A stretch of 64,000 nucleotides of DNA from Aquibacillus kalidii. Lineage in GTDB: Bacteria > Bacillota > Bacilli > Bacillales > Amphibacillaceae. How positions within the stretch are numbered: the stretch's first letter is position 1; each line of letters opens with the position of its first letter. The translations under genes and the position numbers were made by a program. The notes beneath the pieces are model-generated. The model was not told where the DNA came from. It did not search any database and saw only the letters and a program-made list of their open reading frames with translations. The stretch lies in assembly GCF_014280935.1 (NCBI RefSeq), contig NZ_JACLZI010000036.1:186001-250000 (forward strand). Reading direction: 5' to 3'. This document shows, piece by piece, positions 46,041 through 57,845 of this stretch.

Positions 46041-49000
46041 CTAAAATAAAGATAACTGGTTTTTATCTGCCATTCCTTCTAAACAACCATGGTTATCAAG
46101 ATATTCTAAAACCGTTTTGGAAATACGACTTCGCTCCCGAAGATCTTCTTTGGAAAGAAATTCTCCTTCTTCTCTCGCTTTTACAATATTTAAAGCAGCA
46201 TTCGTACCTAAGCCGTCAACTGCATTAAATGGTGGAATTAATGTATTTCCATCCACTATAAAATTTGTTGCACTAGAACGGTATAAGTCAACCTTTTGAA
46301 ATGAGAATCCTCTTTCGTTCATTTCTAAAGCGAGCTCTAAAACAGTAGATAAATTCTTCTCTTTTGGAGGTGCATCGTTTCCTTTAGCAAAAATTTCCTC
46401 AATTCTTTTTCGGATCGCAGCAGAACCTTTAACCATAACATCAAGGTCAAAGTCACCTGCGCGAACAGAAAAATAAGCAGCGTAAAAGAAAATAGGATAG
46501 TGAACTTTAAAGTAAGCAATACGGATTGCCATCAACACATATGCAGCGGCGTGTGCTTTTGGGAACATATACTTAATTTTCTTACAAGAATCAATATACC
46601 AATCTGGTACATTATGTTTTCTCATTTCTTCTATCCATTCATCCTGTAATCCTTTACCCTTACGAACAAACTCCATAATTTTAAAGGCTAATGATGCATC
46701 TAAGCCTTTGTGCATGAGGTAAACCATGATATCGTCACGACACCCAATAACATCTGGCAAACCACAAATCCCGTTATTAATCAATTCTTGTGCATTGCCT
46801 AACCAAACATCTGTACCATGAGATAATCCTGATATAATGACAAGTTCTGCAAATGTTTTTGGTTTCGTATCTTCAAGCATTTGCCTAACAAAACGTGTTC
46901 CAAATTCAGGTACACCTAACGTCCCTGTTTTACACATAATTTGATCAGCAGTTACTCCTAACACTTCAGGACTAGAAAAGATCTTCATTGTTTCTTCGTC
47001 ATCTGTTGGTATTGTTTTTGGGTCAATCCCACTAAGATCTTGAAGCATTCGGATAACCGTCGGATCATCGTGTCCAAGTATATCTAACTTTAACAAGTTA
47101 TCATGGATAGAATGGAAATCAAAGTGCGTTGTTTTCCATTCAGAAGTTCGATCATCTGCTGGGAACTGTATCGGTGTAAAATCATATATTTCCATATCAT
47201 CTGGCACAACGATAATACCACCAGGATGCTGTCCAGTAGTTCGTTTAACACCTGTACATCCTGATACTAATCGATCCACCTCTACATTTTTCACCTGCAT
47301 CTGGTGATCACTTGCATACCCCTTCACGTATCCGTATGCAGTTTTTTCCGCTACTGTACCGATTGTTCCTGCACGATATACATTGTCTTCCCCAAATAAC
47401 ACTTTCGTATAGTTGTGCGCTCGTGGTTGATACTCTCCGGAAAAGTTAAGGTCAATATCGGGAACCTTATCTCCTTTAAAGCCCAAAAACGTTTCAAATG
47501 GAATATCTTGTCCATCTTTCTTTAGGTTAGCTCCACAATTCGGACAAGCTTTATCTGGTAAGTCAAAACCACTACCGAAAGATCCATCATTAAAGAATTC
47601 ATTATACTGACATGTTCTACAAACGTAATGAGGTGGAAGTGGATTAACCTCCGTAATTTCTGTCAACGTAGCGATTAATGATGATCCAACAGAACCACGA
47701 GATCCAACTAGATAACCATCGTCTAAAGATTTTTTAACTAATTTATGTGAAATTAAATAAATAACAGCAAATCCATGCCCAATAATACTTTTTAACTCTT
47801 TCTCTATACGTTTTTCTACAATCTCAGGCAATTGCTCCCCATACAAATTCCGCGCAAAACTATAACTCAACTCTCTAATTTCTTCCTCAGCACCATCAAT
47901 ATTAGGCGTGTATAGGTCTTCTTTCACAGGTTTTATAGATTCAATTTGATCAGCTATATATTGTGTATTCGTTACTACAACTTCTTTTGCTTTATCTGGT
48001 GGAAGGAAATGAAAACATCCAATCATTTCATCTGTTGTTCTAAAGTGTACATCAGGTAATGTTTGTCTACTTAATGGGTTACCATTTTGAGATGAGATCA
48101 AGATCTGACGGTACATTTTATCATGTGGCTCTAAGTAATGAACATTTCCTGTCGCTACACATTTTTTTCCAAGTCGATCTGCCATTTCTACTAAGTTCTT
48201 TAAAATATCATAAATTTGTGCCTCGTTCTGCACTAATTCCCTATCCATTAAATGAAAATAATTTGATGGTGGTTGTATTTCTATATAATCGTAAAAATCA
48301 GCGACTTGCTCTGCTTCATCTTTTGATTTTTGCATCATCGTTTCAAAAACTTCCCCTTTGTCACAGCCTGAACCGACTAAAATACCTTCTCTTAAAGACT
48401 GTAACTTTGATCGTGGAATTCTTGGAACGCGATAGAAATAATCAATGTGAGATAGGGATACAAGCTTAAAAATATTTTTTAAACCTACCTCATTTTGAGC
48501 CAATAACGTCACATGGAATGGTCTAGAACGTTGGTAAGCATTTCCTTCCCCCATGTGAATATTAAATTGATTGTGGTTATTTATTTCCTTTTCTGAAGCT
48601 AATTTAATTAGCTTCCACATTAAATAACCCGTTGCTTCGGCATCATAAATAGCACGGTGGTGTTGTGTTAACTCAATATCAAGCTTTTTACACAGCGTAT
48701 TTAAGCGGTGATTTTTAAGTTCAGGGAATAAGAAACGCGCTAACTCTAATGTATCTACTACTGGGTTAGTAGCTTTAGGGAAGTCGATTTTCTTCAATCC
48801 TTCATTCAAAAACCCCATATCAAAGCTCGCATTATGAGCAACTAAAATGTCGTTACCCATCCACTTATGGAAATCTCTCAATACTTCATCTACTTCAGGT
48901 GCATCCTTAACCATATCATCTGTGATACCAGTTAGATCTATGGTTGTTTGAGATAACGGATGATGAGGATTAGCAAAGGCCTCAAATCGATCAATAATAT

Positions 49001-50333
49001 CTCCATTTTTAATTTTGACAGCAGCAAGTTCAATAATAGTGTCATAAACCGCGGATAGTCCTGTTGTTTCTACGTCAAAGACTACATATGTGGCATCTTC
49101 TAAGATAACATCGGACTCATTATATGCAATGGGTACACCGTCATCGACAATATTCGCCTCTAATCCATATATAACCTTTATTCCATGCTTACTACCAGCA
49201 GCATAGGCTTCCGGATATGATTGAGCAACAGCATGATCCGTAATCGCAATAGCAGGATGGCCCCATTTAGCTGCTTGCTCTACTAACTTAGATGCTGAAA
49301 CAACTGAATCCATTTGACTCATCATAGTATGGGCATGAAGCTCTGCTCGCTTTTCATCATCAGATGCTCTATCTTGCCTAGTTTTAGGTGTCACCTCATT
49401 GATGTCATTTACCATCATGGTTAGTTCATTGGTAAAAGTATCTGTTTGGATACTTCCCCGTGCTTTTATCCACATACCCTTTTTAATTTGTTTAAACTTC
49501 TCTGCGTCTTGATCGCCTTTAGAAAACATTTTTAATTGGAATGAATTGGTATAGTCTGTTGCTTTTACAATTAATAAGTGCCTTCCAGATCTAAGTTCAC
49601 GGACATCGACGTCAAATATATAGCCTTGCACAATCATTCGACGTTCTTCTTCTGTAATAGTTTCCATTGGAACAGGTTCTTCCGTAATGTTATAGCCTAA
49701 CATAACTGGACCTTCTGGAGTCTGATCATTACTTTGCTTTGATCTTTCTTCCTTATCTTTCACAGCTTTTTGGACAAGCCGTTGGTCTTCTAATGCCTTT
49801 TGTTCCCGGAATTTTTCTAGGTCATTTAGTTCTGTTTTCACATCGATTGTTAAATTATATGTTGCAGCCCCGATACGATAGCAATAATTTTTAAAAGCGG
49901 GTTCTAATCTCTTTTTTAAAGCATTTGCTTCTGCATCATTTCTTGCAGTTAACATAATCTTATTACCGTCAATACGAGGTTTTTGCTCATGAACCAAATC
50001 TTTATAAGCGGGTGATAGATCTTTCATAGTCGAAATAAAGTCCCGCCAATAATCACATACTTCCTCTTCTTCTAACTTTTTATCTGTTGTATAGATGGTC
50101 CAATCTATTGTTGCGATATGGGAAAAGCTATCTCTTAGCTTTAACGTGAATTCATGATACACTTTAGGTGGCAAAATCTTAGCAAGATTAATGTGAAAGT
50201 GCCATAGTTTTTCCTTTGTATAAACTTCCAATTTAGATAAGGAACTATCTATAAAATACTGTTCCGTTATATCTTCTTGTAAATTAATTTGTTGCAGCAA
50301 TAATGTCATTTTCTCGTTGCTGGATATCCCCAT
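46041..50333 (-). CDS. polC: DNA polymerase III alpha subunit, PolC type
   Basis: PolC is the replicative polymerase with built-in proofreading. The 1430-residue protein has an N-terminal domain, an OB fold (about 235-330), and a split PHP domain ([14 protein letters not shown]) into which the DnaQ-like 3'-5' exonuclease is inserted (VFDVETTGL, then NASFDMGFL and [10 protein letters not shown]). A zinc finger ([10 protein letters not shown] ... CPNCG), the palm with catalytic Asps in [10 protein letters not shown], fingers and a C-terminal domain follow. The ATG at 50333 follows GGAGGAAC. Length is that of the family (B. subtilis about 1437 aa). It lies between proS and rimP. Confidence 0.99.
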   Translation of the reverse strand: MGISSNEKMTLLLQQINLQEDITEQYFIDSSLSKLEVYTKEKLWHFHINLAKILPPKVYHEFTLKLRDSFSHIATIDWTIYTTDKKLEEEEVCDYWRDFISTMKDLSPAYKDLVHEQKPRIDGNKIMLTARNDAEANALKKRLEPAFKNYCYRIGAATYNLTIDVKTELNDLEKFREQKALEDQRLVQKAVKDKEERSKQSNDQTPEGPVMLGYNITEEPVPMETITEEERRMIVQGYIFDVDVRELRSGRHLLIVKATDYTNSFQLKMFSKGDQDAEKFKQIKKGMWIKARGSIQTDTFTNELTMMVNDINEVTPKTRQDRASDDEKRAELHAHTMMSQMDSVVSASKLVEQAAKWGHPAIAITDHAVAQSYPEAYAAGSKHGIKVIYGLEANIVDDGVPIAYNESDVILEDATYVVFDVETTGLSAVYDTIIELAAVKIKNGDIIDRFEAFANPHHPLSQTTIDLTGITDDMVKDAPEVDEVLRDFHKWMGNDILVAHNASFDMGFLNEGLKKIDFPKATNPVVDTLELARFLFPELKNHRLNTLCKKLDIELTQHHRAIYDAEATGYLMWKLIKLASEKEINNHNQFNIHMGEGNAYQRSRPFHVTLLAQNEVGLKNIFKLVSLSHIDYFYRVPRIPRSKLQSLREGILVGSGCDKGEVFETMMQKSKDEAEQVADFYDYIEIQPPSNYFHLMDRELVQNEAQIYDILKNLVEMADRLGKKCVATGNVHYLEPHDKMYRQILISSQNGNPLSRQTLPDVHFRTTDEMIGCFHFLPPDKAKEVVVTNTQYIADQIESIKPVKEDLYTPNIDGAEEEIRELSYSFARNLYGEQLPEIVEKRIEKELKSIIGHGFAVIYLISHKLVKKSLDDGYLVGSRGSVGSSLIATLTEITEVNPLPPHYVCRTCQYNEFFNDGSFGSGFDLPDKACPNCGANLKKDGQDIPFETFLGFKGDKVPDIDLNFSGEYQPRAHNYTKVLFGEDNVYRAGTIGTVAEKTAYGYVKGYASDHQMQVKNVEVDRLVSGCTGVKRTTGQHPGGIIVVPDDMEIYDFTPIQFPADDRTSEWKTTHFDFHSIHDNLLKLDILGHDDPTVIRMLQDLSGIDPKTIPTDDEETMKIFSSPEVLGVTADQIMCKTGTLGVPEFGTRFVRQMLEDTKPKTFAELVIISGLSHGTDVWLGNAQELINNGICGLPDVIGCRDDIMVYLMHKGLDASLAFKIMEFVRKGKGLQDEWIEEMRKHNVPDWYIDSCKKIKYMFPKAHAAAYVLMAIRIAYFKVHYPIFFYAAYFSVRAGDFDLDVMVKGSAAIRKRIEEIFAKGNDAPPKEKNLSTVLELALEMNERGFSFQKVDLYRSSATNFIVDGNTLIPPFNAVDGLGTNAALNIVKAREEGEFLSKEDLRERSRISKTVLEYLDNHGCLEGMADKNQLSLF

Positions 50334-50399
50334 TTATTGTTCCTCCCTACCCAGAAACATGTCTTCTTAAAAACACTCTATTATATTCTACTATTAATT

Positions 50400-50435
50400 A
50401 AAACCCTTGTCATTAGAGAATTAGACAAGGGTTTT
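50400..50435 (-). terminator. terminator after proS
   Basis: AAACCCTTGTC / GACAAGGGTTT with a 12-nt loop lies between proS and polC, right after the proS stop. On the minus strand the stem is followed by TAATTAAT, so it relies mainly on the stem. Confidence 0.7.
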
Positions 50436-50440
50436 TATAA

Positions 50441-52144
50441 CTAAATTTCCAATAATTCTTTTATTTTATTTAAAATATCAGATTGATGTAAGTCGGTCTG
50501 GTCTCCAGTATTTCGTACTTTAAATTCCACATAACCTTCATTAGCTCTTTTACCGACTGTTATCCTGAACGGAATTCCTACAAGATCACTATCTGCAAAT
50601 TTAACACCAGCTCGTTCCTTACGGTCATCGTAAAGCACTTCCATACCTGCTTCTTGTAACATCTGATATAGTTCATCTGCAAGCTGTTTTTGCTCTTCAT
50701 TTTTTGCATTAATAGACAGTAAATGAACTTGAAATGGCGCTACATTTGTAGGCCAAGTTATTCCTTTTTCATCATGGAATTGTTCTACAATAGCGGCTAG
50801 TGTTCGAGAAACACCAATACCATAACAACCCATAATCATCGTGTTTGCCTTCCCTTGATCATCTAAGAATGTTGCGCCCATTTTCTCCGCATAAAATTTC
50901 CCTAGTTTAAACACATGGCCTACTTCAATTCCCCTAGCGAATTTAATTGTACCATTGCCATCTGGAGATGGATCCCCTTCTTTGATGAACCTTAAATCTG
51001 CATATTCCTTAACGTTGAAATCTCTACCTGGGTTAACATTTTTATAATGGAAACCATCTTCATTAGCACCACAGGATACATTAACGACATATTGCACAGC
51101 AGTGTCTGCAACAACATCAATCTTTTCATTCACACCAATAGGACCTAGCGAACCGAAACTAGCTCCTAAAACTTCCTTCGTTTCTGTTTCAGTAGCGAGC
51201 TCTACTACACTTGCATTGTATAGATTCTTAAGTTTAATATCATTTACTTCGTGATCACCACGAGTGATAACGAGAACCAATGATTCATCCACTTTAAACA
51301 TTAGTGCTTTTAATCCTTGTTCTAAGCTATGACCTAAAAAATCAGCTACTTCTTGCATTGTTCTTTGATTTGGTGTTTCCACCTTTTCCATGTCTTTCAA
51401 AGGTATATCTAATTGCTTATATTCTTGTGTTACTGGAGCCATTTCGATATTAGCTGCATAATTAGATGTATCTGAATAGGCAATTGTATCCTCACCAACA
51501 TCAGACAATACCATAAATTCGTGTGTATCCTTCCCGCCCATTGCACCAGAATCAGCAATAACTGCTCTGAAATTTAAACCACAACGACTAAAAATATTAG
51601 AGTATGCTTGATACATTTTAGAATATGTCTCATCAAGGCTATCAAACGAATCATGGAAAGAGTAAGCGTCCTTCATTACAAATTCTCTACCGCGTAATAA
51701 ACCAAATCGAGGTCGTTTTTCATCTCTAAATTTAGTTTGAATTTGATATAAAGTTAATGGTAAGCGTTTGTAACTCTTTACTTCATCTCTTACTAAACTA
51801 GTAATAACTTCTTCATGAGTTGCACCCAGTGCAAATTCTCGATCATGTCGGTCATGGAGACGCATTAACTCTGGACCAAAGTTATTCCATCTGCCAGTCT
51901 CTTTCCAAAGTTCAGCTGGCTGTAGTGCTGGCATAAACATTTCATTTGCACCAGCTTTGTCCATTTCATCTCTAACTATTTCTTCTACTTTACGCAACAC
52001 CCTTTTACCTAAAGGCAAAAAGCTATAAACACCCGATGCCGTTTGACGGATGAAACCAGCACGAAGTAATAGTTGGTGACTTTTTATATCTGCATCTGCT
52101 GGTACTTCTTTTAGTGTTGGTAATAATGTCTGACTTTGCTTCAT
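50441..52144 (-). CDS. proS: Prolyl-tRNA synthetase
   Basis: ProS charges tRNA(Pro). The 567-residue class II enzyme is the bacterial type with an inserted editing domain (about 230-390, containing [20 protein letters not shown] across 275-294) between motifs 2 and 3. Visible motifs are [24 protein letters not shown] (motif 1, from about 34), [21 protein letters not shown] (motif 2) and [17 protein letters not shown] (motif 3). A C-terminal anticodon-binding domain follows. The ATG at 52144 follows AGAGGTGGG. It lies between rasP and polC, the standard order. Confidence 0.98.
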   Translation of the reverse strand: MKQSQTLLPTLKEVPADADIKSHQLLLRAGFIRQTASGVYSFLPLGKRVLRKVEEIVRDEMDKAGANEMFMPALQPAELWKETGRWNNFGPELMRLHDRHDREFALGATHEEVITSLVRDEVKSYKRLPLTLYQIQTKFRDEKRPRFGLLRGREFVMKDAYSFHDSFDSLDETYSKMYQAYSNIFSRCGLNFRAVIADSGAMGGKDTHEFMVLSDVGEDTIAYSDTSNYAANIEMAPVTQEYKQLDIPLKDMEKVETPNQRTMQEVADFLGHSLEQGLKALMFKVDESLVLVITRGDHEVNDIKLKNLYNASVVELATETETKEVLGASFGSLGPIGVNEKIDVVADTAVQYVVNVSCGANEDGFHYKNVNPGRDFNVKEYADLRFIKEGDPSPDGNGTIKFARGIEVGHVFKLGKFYAEKMGATFLDDQGKANTMIMGCYGIGVSRTLAAIVEQFHDEKGITWPTNVAPFQVHLLSINAKNEEQKQLADELYQMLQEAGMEVLYDDRKERAGVKFADSDLVGIPFRITVGKRANEGYVEFKVRNTGDQTDLHQSDILNKIKELLEI

Positions 52145-52181
52145 CCTTAATTCCCACCTCTGAATTATTTACCGAACTATT

Positions 52182-53438
52182 CTATAAGAACAAACGTTGT
52201 ATATCATTCCATGTAACTACAATCATCAAAAGCATTAACAATGCAAAGCCAATAAAGTGAACAATTCCTTCTTTTTGTGGGTCTATTGGTTTACCTCTAA
52301 CTGCTTCAATTCCTACAAATAATAATCTTCCTCCGTCAAGCGCTGGTAACGGGAGTAAATTCATAATACCTAAGTTAACACTTAATGCAGCAGTCCAAGA
52401 TAAGAAATTCATAAATCCTGTTTGAACCACTTGGTCTGTAACGTCATAGATACCTACAGGACCAGATAATGCTTCAATCGAGAATTGTCCTGTTACTAGT
52501 TTCACTACGTTAACAAGAATAAGTTTCCCCCAAAAGTAAGTTTCTTCTAAACTATAGGGAATTGCTTTTATCACTGATTTTTCTACTTGTGTGGTAACAC
52601 CAATTTGGCCAAATTCTTGGTCTTGTGACTTTATACTTTTAGGGACAACCGTTAATTCAACTTGCTCATTATTCCGGTTTACTACCATAGATAGCTCTTC
52701 TTCTGGACTATCCCCAACAATTGCTTTAAATTCATCAAATGAACTGATTGAAGTATCTTCAATTTTTATAACTTGATCGCCTGATTGAAACCCAGCTTCT
52801 TCCGCAGGACTATCAGGTACCACTTCACCAATAATAGCTTCATCAGTCGGAACTCCTTGAACAAATCCTATAATGGCAAAGATAACAATAGTTAAAAGAA
52901 AGTTCATCATTGGTCCAGCAAATAGTTGCATCGCACGCTGAGGTATTGTTTTAGAAGCAAATTGTCTATTATAAGGTGCAATCTGTGTCTCATTTTCATC
53001 CATGACAAATACAGCTTTTGGATCTACTTGAAAAACCAATCTATCTTCAGCATCAACTTCATAACCCTCAATCATTAAGCGATGATCTAAATCTGCCTTT
53101 TCAACCTCGATTACATGCGCATTAGGATGTTTCGATTTGTTGTTGACAATTATCTTGTTGACATGACCAGACTCACTAAATTCCAGTCCAATGTGTTGTC
53201 CCGCTTTCAGTTCAATAATTTCAGGATCTTCTCCGGCTACACGAACATAACCACCAAGCGGAAGTAGACGAATCGTATATAACGTTTCATTTCTTTTAAG
53301 AGAAAAAACTTTAGGACCCATTCCTATAGCAAATTCTCTAACTAGCATTCCTGCTCTTTTTGCGAATATAAAATGACCAAACTCATGTACAAACACGAGA
53401 AGTCCAAACATTAAAATGAATGCAATGATGGTGTTCAA
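52182..53438 (-). CDS. rasP: Intramembrane zinc metalloprotease RasP
   Basis: This site-2 protease (RseP/M50 family) cuts anti-sigma factors such as RsiW, as well as FtsL and signal-peptide remnants, within the membrane. The 418-residue protein has HEFGH (H18, E19, H22) in the first membrane helix, a PDZ domain (about 195-270, AGFQSGDQVIKIED), and the third metal ligand in LPALDGGRLLF, with further membrane helices. I prefer the TTG start at 53438, 10 nt after AAAGGAG; a GTG at 53447 overlaps the ribosome site but would give a similar N-terminus. It sits between dxr and proS. Confidence 0.96.
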   Translation of the reverse strand: MNTIIAFILMFGLLVFVHEFGHFIFAKRAGMLVREFAIGMGPKVFSLKRNETLYTIRLLPLGGYVRVAGEDPEIIELKAGQHIGLEFSESGHVNKIIVNNKSKHPNAHVIEVEKADLDHRLMIEGYEVDAEDRLVFQVDPKAVFVMDENETQIAPYNRQFASKTIPQRAMQLFAGPMMNFLLTIVIFAIIGFVQGVPTDEAIIGEVVPDSPAEEAGFQSGDQVIKIEDTSISSFDEFKAIVGDSPEEELSMVVNRNNEQVELTVVPKSIKSQDQEFGQIGVTTQVEKSVIKAIPYSLEETYFWGKLILVNVVKLVTGQFSIEALSGPVGIYDVTDQVVQTGFMNFLSWTAALSVNLGIMNLLPLPALDGGRLLFVGIEAVRGKPIDPQKEGIVHFIGFALLMLLMIVVTWNDIQRLFL

Positions 53439-53470
53439 ATGTAGCACTCTCCTTTTTTGTCTTTGTTCCT

Positions 53471-54616
53471 CTATAAAAGATAGGATTGAACTTGATGACG
53501 TGTCTCCTTATCAATTGCTATAATGGTTTCTAAATCAGGGTGTTCAATCAACCGATGACTGCTCATAGCACGTTCTATGTACTCTTCAATCATTAAAAAT
53601 GATATTTTACCTTTTAAAAACATGTCCACAGCAATTTCATTAGCTGCGTTCATCACTGTTGGGACAGACCCCCCTAATCTTCCTGCTTCAAAAGCAATCG
53701 CTAGACTCGGAAAACGATTCAGGTCCATTTCTGAGAAGTGAAGTTTGCTAACCTCTAATAAGTTTAACTGCTTTGTTGTAGGTAATTCAAGCCTCGAGGG
53801 ATATGTGAGCGCATATTGGATTGGAACACGCATATCTGGTGTTCCTAGTTGAGCGATGACACTGCTATCTTTAAATTCTACCATAGAATGAATAACACTT
53901 TCCTTATGTTGAATTACTTCAATCTGGTCATAAGGGATATCAAATAACCAATGGGCTTCAATGACTTCTAAACCCTTATTCATCATAGTGGCAGAATCTA
54001 CCGTTATTTTTGCTCCCATACTCCAATTAGGATGGTTTAATGCATCTTCCACAGAAACATTCTTTAGGTCTTCTCGGGATTTATCCCGAAAACTTCCACC
54101 TGAAGCTGTCAAAATCAACTTGTTAATTTCATTTCTGTTTTCGCCATTCAAACATTGAAAAATAGCGGAATGTTCACTATCAACAGGTAATAAACTAACA
54201 TCATATTTCTTCGCTTCGTCCATCACTAAGTGGCCTGCTGTAACTAACGTTTCTTTATTTGCAATAGCAATTTGTTTCCTTTCACGAATGGCGTGTAAAG
54301 TAGCTTGTAAACCTACACTCCCCATAACAGCATTGACTAGAACATCAGTAAACTTGTCAACACTTATTTCAATCATACCTTCATTACCCACTAATATAGT
54401 TTGGTGAGGAATATGTATGGATAACTTTCGCTTAGTTTCCATATCTTGAACAACAATTTTTTTCGGATAAAATTCTTGGATTATTGGTAATGCTTTCTCC
54501 ACATTCTTGCCGAAAGCAATAGCATATAAACTAAATTGCTCGGGGTGCTGTCTAATCACATCTAATGTTTGGATTCCTATTGATCCAGTAGCACCCAAAA
54601 GGGTAATATTCTTCAT
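53471..54616 (-). CDS. dxr: 1-deoxy-D-xylulose 5-phosphate reductoisomerase
   Basis: Dxr converts DXP to methylerythritol 4-phosphate, the committed step of the non-mevalonate isoprenoid pathway, using NADPH. The 381-residue enzyme has the cofactor motif GATGSIG (residues 8-14), NKETLVTAG, the metal-site block [21 protein letters not shown], and the substrate loop [21 protein letters not shown] split in the middle. The ATG at 54616 follows GGAGCG. It acts in sequence with uppS nearby, which uses the isoprenoid products. Confidence 0.98.
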   Translation of the reverse strand: MKNITLLGATGSIGIQTLDVIRQHPEQFSLYAIAFGKNVEKALPIIQEFYPKKIVVQDMETKRKLSIHIPHQTILVGNEGMIEISVDKFTDVLVNAVMGSVGLQATLHAIRERKQIAIANKETLVTAGHLVMDEAKKYDVSLLPVDSEHSAIFQCLNGENRNEINKLILTASGGSFRDKSREDLKNVSVEDALNHPNWSMGAKITVDSATMMNKGLEVIEAHWLFDIPYDQIEVIQHKESVIHSMVEFKDSSVIAQLGTPDMRVPIQYALTYPSRLELPTTKQLNLLEVSKLHFSEMDLNRFPSLAIAFEAGRLGGSVPTVMNAANEIAVDMFLKGKISFLMIEEYIERAMSSHRLIEHPDLETIIAIDKETRHQVQSYLL

Positions 54617-54649
54617 TTTTTTACGCTCCTATACGTATCTATCCTATGT

Positions 54650-55432
54650 TTAAAAAAGGATAAAATGCAGTAATGGAAAAACAAATAACCAACTATCAAA
54701 TCGGTCTAATATTCCTCCATGACCAGGTAATATTTTTCCGGAATCTTTGACATCATAATATCGTTTAAATGCTGATTCCACAAGATCTCCTACTTGTCCA
54801 AAAGCCGATGCTAATATGGTGACCAATATTAACACAATTACAGATGAATGAACAGGGAAAAACAGGTGAAATACAACTCCTGCGACACAAGCCAGGATAA
54901 TACCGCCTATGGCCCCTTCAATTGTTTTATTAGGACTTATTTCAGGCCATAATTTATTTTTACCGAAAGCTCGTCCAAAAAAGTAGGCACCGGTATCCGT
55001 CGCAAGAATGACTACAATACCATAGAAAATATATACTAACCCATTATCTGGATCCGCGTTTCTTGTTTGGATAAAGTAGTAAAATCCTAAACCTACATAG
55101 ATTGCTGAAAGAACAAAGAAACCTGCATCTTCAAAGGTAAACTTATTTTTAACTAAGACTGTATAAGCTAATAATAAGAGAACTCCTAATAGAGTTATTT
55201 CTATTTTTGAAGCAAATAAAATATGATCATTTGGGTAAAGCAAGGCCCAAAGAAATAACATTGTGATCAATGTTGGTACAGGGTATGTTGTTGTTTTCCG
55301 CATTTTCAATAGTTCTAGTAGCCCTATCGTTGCAATAACGTACATAACTAAATGAAAAGGCAATTTGCCTATATAAACAAACGGAAAAAATAAAAGGATA
55401 GCGATGACTGCTGTTATAATTCTTTGCTTCAT
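54650..55432 (-). CDS. cdsA: Phosphatidate cytidylyltransferase
   Basis: CdsA makes CDP-diacylglycerol, precursor of all membrane phospholipids including the substrate of pgsA elsewhere in this window. The 260-residue integral membrane protein has about seven hydrophobic helices and the family signature near the C-terminus, SAFGQVGDLVESAFKR followed by KDSGKILPGHGGILDRFDS (around residues 205-245). The ATG at 55432 follows AAGGTG. It lies 13 nt after uppS. Confidence 0.97.
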   Translation of the reverse strand: MKQRIITAVIAILLFFPFVYIGKLPFHLVMYVIATIGLLELLKMRKTTTYPVPTLITMLFLWALLYPNDHILFASKIEITLLGVLLLLAYTVLVKNKFTFEDAGFFVLSAIYVGLGFYYFIQTRNADPDNGLVYIFYGIVVILATDTGAYFFGRAFGKNKLWPEISPNKTIEGAIGGIILACVAGVVFHLFFPVHSSVIVLILVTILASAFGQVGDLVESAFKRYYDVKDSGKILPGHGGILDRFDSWLFVFPLLHFILF

Positions 55433-55445
55433 ATTAATTCACACC

Positions 55446-56210
55446 TTAAATCCCGCCAAAACGACGTTTTCTATTCTGATAGTCCAAAAGCGCTTGTTCA
55501 AACAACGCTTCGCTAAAATCAGGCCATAGTGCATCTGTAAACCAAAACTCTGTATAAGCAGATTGCCATAACAAAAAGTTACTTAATCTAATCTCTCCAC
55601 TAGTTCTAATCAATAAATCAGGATCTTTAAGATGACTAGTATAAAGATTATCAGATATAACGTTTTCGTCAATTTCTTCCACACTGTATTTTCCATTTTG
55701 AATATCTGTCACGGTTTTCTTTATAGATTGTACTAATTCATATCTACTTCCATAGTTTAAAGCAATATTTAGTATTAATCCATTATTCTTAACTGTTTTA
55801 TCCTTTGCCTCTTGGATCGCCTTTTTTGTGTGATCAGGTAATAAATCAAACTCACCAATAGTTTGGATTTGAACATTTTCCTCTATTAACTCAGGTAAAT
55901 ATGTACTTAAGAAATCCATAGGTAATTTCATTAGATAATCTACTTCAGGCTTTGGTCTCTTCCAATTTTCTGTTGAAAAGGCATATAGCGTAAGAACTTT
56001 CAAACCATGTTTATTCGCGGTTTTAACAACTTTTTTTACGTTGTCCATTCCTTCTTTATGACCTGCGAACCTAGGTAACCCACGTTTTTTAGCCCAACGT
56101 CCATTCCCATCCATTATTATTGCCACATGTTCTGGTATGTTATCCGGTTTTAGCGTTCGTATTTCTTCGCTACTTTTCTTTTTTAAAAAAGGAAGTTTAT
56201 TAATCAGCAT
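55446..56210 (-). CDS. uppS: Undecaprenyl diphosphate synthase
   Basis: UppS is a cis-prenyltransferase that builds the C55 lipid carrier for peptidoglycan and teichoic acids. The 254-residue protein has the catalytic Asp in IIMDGNGRWAKKRGLPR (D34), FAGHKEGMDNVKK, LYAFSTENWKRP, and the DLLIRTSGEIRLSNFLLWQ block (about 198-216) with the diphosphate-binding Arg residues. The ATG at 56210 follows GGAGG. It is separated from frr by a terminator-like hairpin. Confidence 0.98.
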   Translation of the reverse strand: MLINKLPFLKKKSSEEIRTLKPDNIPEHVAIIMDGNGRWAKKRGLPRFAGHKEGMDNVKKVVKTANKHGLKVLTLYAFSTENWKRPKPEVDYLMKLPMDFLSTYLPELIEENVQIQTIGEFDLLPDHTKKAIQEAKDKTVKNNGLILNIALNYGSRYELVQSIKKTVTDIQNGKYSVEEIDENVISDNLYTSHLKDPDLLIRTSGEIRLSNFLLWQSAYTEFWFTDALWPDFSEALFEQALLDYQNRKRRFGGI

Positions 56211-56313
56211 ACGGAATCCTCCATCAAGAAATACATATATGTAATGTGCTCCATCTGTTATATAAATAACACTACTTCACAGCATATGCATCATTTGTCT
56301 TGCCTATAACGTG

Positions 56314-56341
56314 CAAAAACCCCCTTTGTAAAGAGGGTCTT
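56314..56341 (-). terminator. terminator after frr
   Basis: On the minus strand ACCCTCTT / AAGGGGGT (one G-U pair, loop TACA) is followed by TTTTTG. It lies about 30 nt after the frr stop codon. Confidence 0.85.
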
Positions 56342-56371
56342 CCTTAATCATTAATTTTACATGTTATAAGC

Positions 56372-56929
56372 TCAAACTTCCATAATTTCTTTTTCTTTTT
56401 CTTTTGTTACATTATCTATCTCTGTAATGTACTTATCTGTTTCCTTCTGAACATCATCTTGAAAGCCACGAAGTTCATCCTCAGTAAGGTCTCCGTTTTT
56501 TTCATCCTTTTTTAACTGATCGTTAGAGTCACGACGGATATTTCTTATTTGAACTTTTGCCTCTTCCGCATATTTCCCAACTACTTTTACTAATTCTTTT
56601 CTTCTTTCCTCAGTTAATGCAGGAATACTAATGCGAATGACATTACCATCACTAGATGGTGATAGCCCTAAATCAGCTTTCTGAATAGCTTTCTCAACAT
56701 CAGATATGGATGATTTATCAAATGGAGTAATCATTAATAATCTCGCCTCGGGTACTGAAATAGTTGACAACTGGTTTAATGGCGTAGATGCTCCGTAATA
56801 ATCTACATAAACGTTATCAAGTAATGACGGATTTGCTCTACCTGCACGGACTGTAGCTAATTGTTTAGAAAAGGCTTTTACTGCTTGTGACATTTTAGAA
56901 CTAGTTTCATTAATTAATTGTTGTGACAT
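56372..56929 (-). CDS. frr: Ribosome recycling factor
   Basis: With EF-G, RRF splits post-termination ribosomes. The 185-residue protein is the exact family length, tRNA-shaped, with two long helices and a small beta domain; [20 protein letters not shown] (residues about 28-47) and [16 protein letters not shown] are typical. The ATG overlaps the pyrH stop codon (TAATG), so the two are coupled, the usual Firmicute arrangement. Confidence 0.98.
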   Translation of the reverse strand: MSQQLINETSSKMSQAVKAFSKQLATVRAGRANPSLLDNVYVDYYGASTPLNQLSTISVPEARLLMITPFDKSSISDVEKAIQKADLGLSPSSDGNVIRISIPALTEERRKELVKVVGKYAEEAKVQIRNIRRDSNDQLKKDEKNGDLTEDELRGFQDDVQKETDKYITEIDNVTKEKEKEIMEV

Positions 56930-57654
56930 TATTTTTTCCCCCTTATGATTGTCCCTATTTGTTCGCCTTGAACAGCTCGCTTAATATTGCCTTCTTCCAT
57001 TATGGAAAAAACAAGTAATGGAATGTCATTATCCATACAAAGTGATGATGCAGTAGAGTCCATAACACCTAATCCTTCATTCAGCACTTCTAAATACGAT
57101 AGTTCTTCATATTTGGTTGCATGTTCATCAAGCTTTGGATCTGCTGTATAAACACCATCCACATTATTTTTAGCCATTAGGATAACATCTGCTTCTACTT
57201 CCGCTGCCCTTAATGCAGCAGTTGTATCAGTTGAGAAGTATGGGTTACCTGTACCCGCAGCAAAAATAACTACTCTTTTCTTCTCAAGGTGTCTTATTGC
57301 TTTTCTTCTAATGTATGGTTCTGCAACTTGTCTCATTTCAATAGACGTTTGTACCCTAGTAGGAATTCCAAAGTTTTCAAGACTATCTTGAAGTGCAAGT
57401 GAGTTCATAACAGTTGCTAACATACCCATATAGTCGGCGTTAGCTCGGTCCATTCCCATTTCACTCCCCACTTTGCCGCGCCAAATATTACCGCCACCAA
57501 CAACAACAGCAACCTCAACACCAAGTTCTACTACTTCTTTAACTTGAGATGCGATTGACTGGATAACCTTTGGTTCGATTCCATACCCAAGCTCTCCACT
57601 AAGCGCTTCTCCACTCAATTTTAACACAATTCTTCGGTAGCTAGCAGTAGTCAT
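56929..57654 (-). CDS. pyrH: UMP kinase
   Basis: PyrH phosphorylates UMP to UDP for pyrimidine nucleotide synthesis; bacterial enzymes are hexameric and regulated by GTP and UTP. The 241-residue protein has [18 protein letters not shown], the [18 protein letters not shown] region and [14 protein letters not shown]. The ATG at 57654 follows GGAGG; an upstream in-frame ATG at 57666 lies at the ribosome site and is rejected. It is coupled to frr. Confidence 0.98.
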   Translation of the reverse strand: MTTASYRRIVLKLSGEALSGELGYGIEPKVIQSIASQVKEVVELGVEVAVVVGGGNIWRGKVGSEMGMDRANADYMGMLATVMNSLALQDSLENFGIPTRVQTSIEMRQVAEPYIRRKAIRHLEKKRVVIFAAGTGNPYFSTDTTAALRAAEVEADVILMAKNNVDGVYTADPKLDEHATKYEELSYLEVLNEGLGVMDSTASSLCMDNDIPLLVFSIMEEGNIKRAVQGEQIGTIIRGKK

Positions 57655-57776
57655 AATAACCTCCATTATGTAATTTTCTTCACTTTATAAGGATTAGATT
57701 TTCCTATTAATATGTACTCTATCAGTTTAATTAGAGTATATCTGCTTCGATTTTCACATTGCTGCACCAATTTATA

Positions 57777-57800
57777 GAAAAGGGAACACAGTGTGTCCCC
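57777..57800 (-). terminator. terminator after tsf
   Basis: On the minus strand GGGGACAC / GTGTTCCC (one G-U pair, 3-nt loop) is followed by TTTTC, about 45 nt after the tsf stop codon. Confidence 0.8.
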
Positions 57801-57845
57801 CTTTAATTAGTATCTAATCCAAGTTTTCCTTGTTAAACAAAGGTC

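Noticed and set aside
46337-46519. 60-codon minus-strand frame inside polC
   Set aside because: Leu/Phe-rich shadow of the polC reading frame without a ribosome site.
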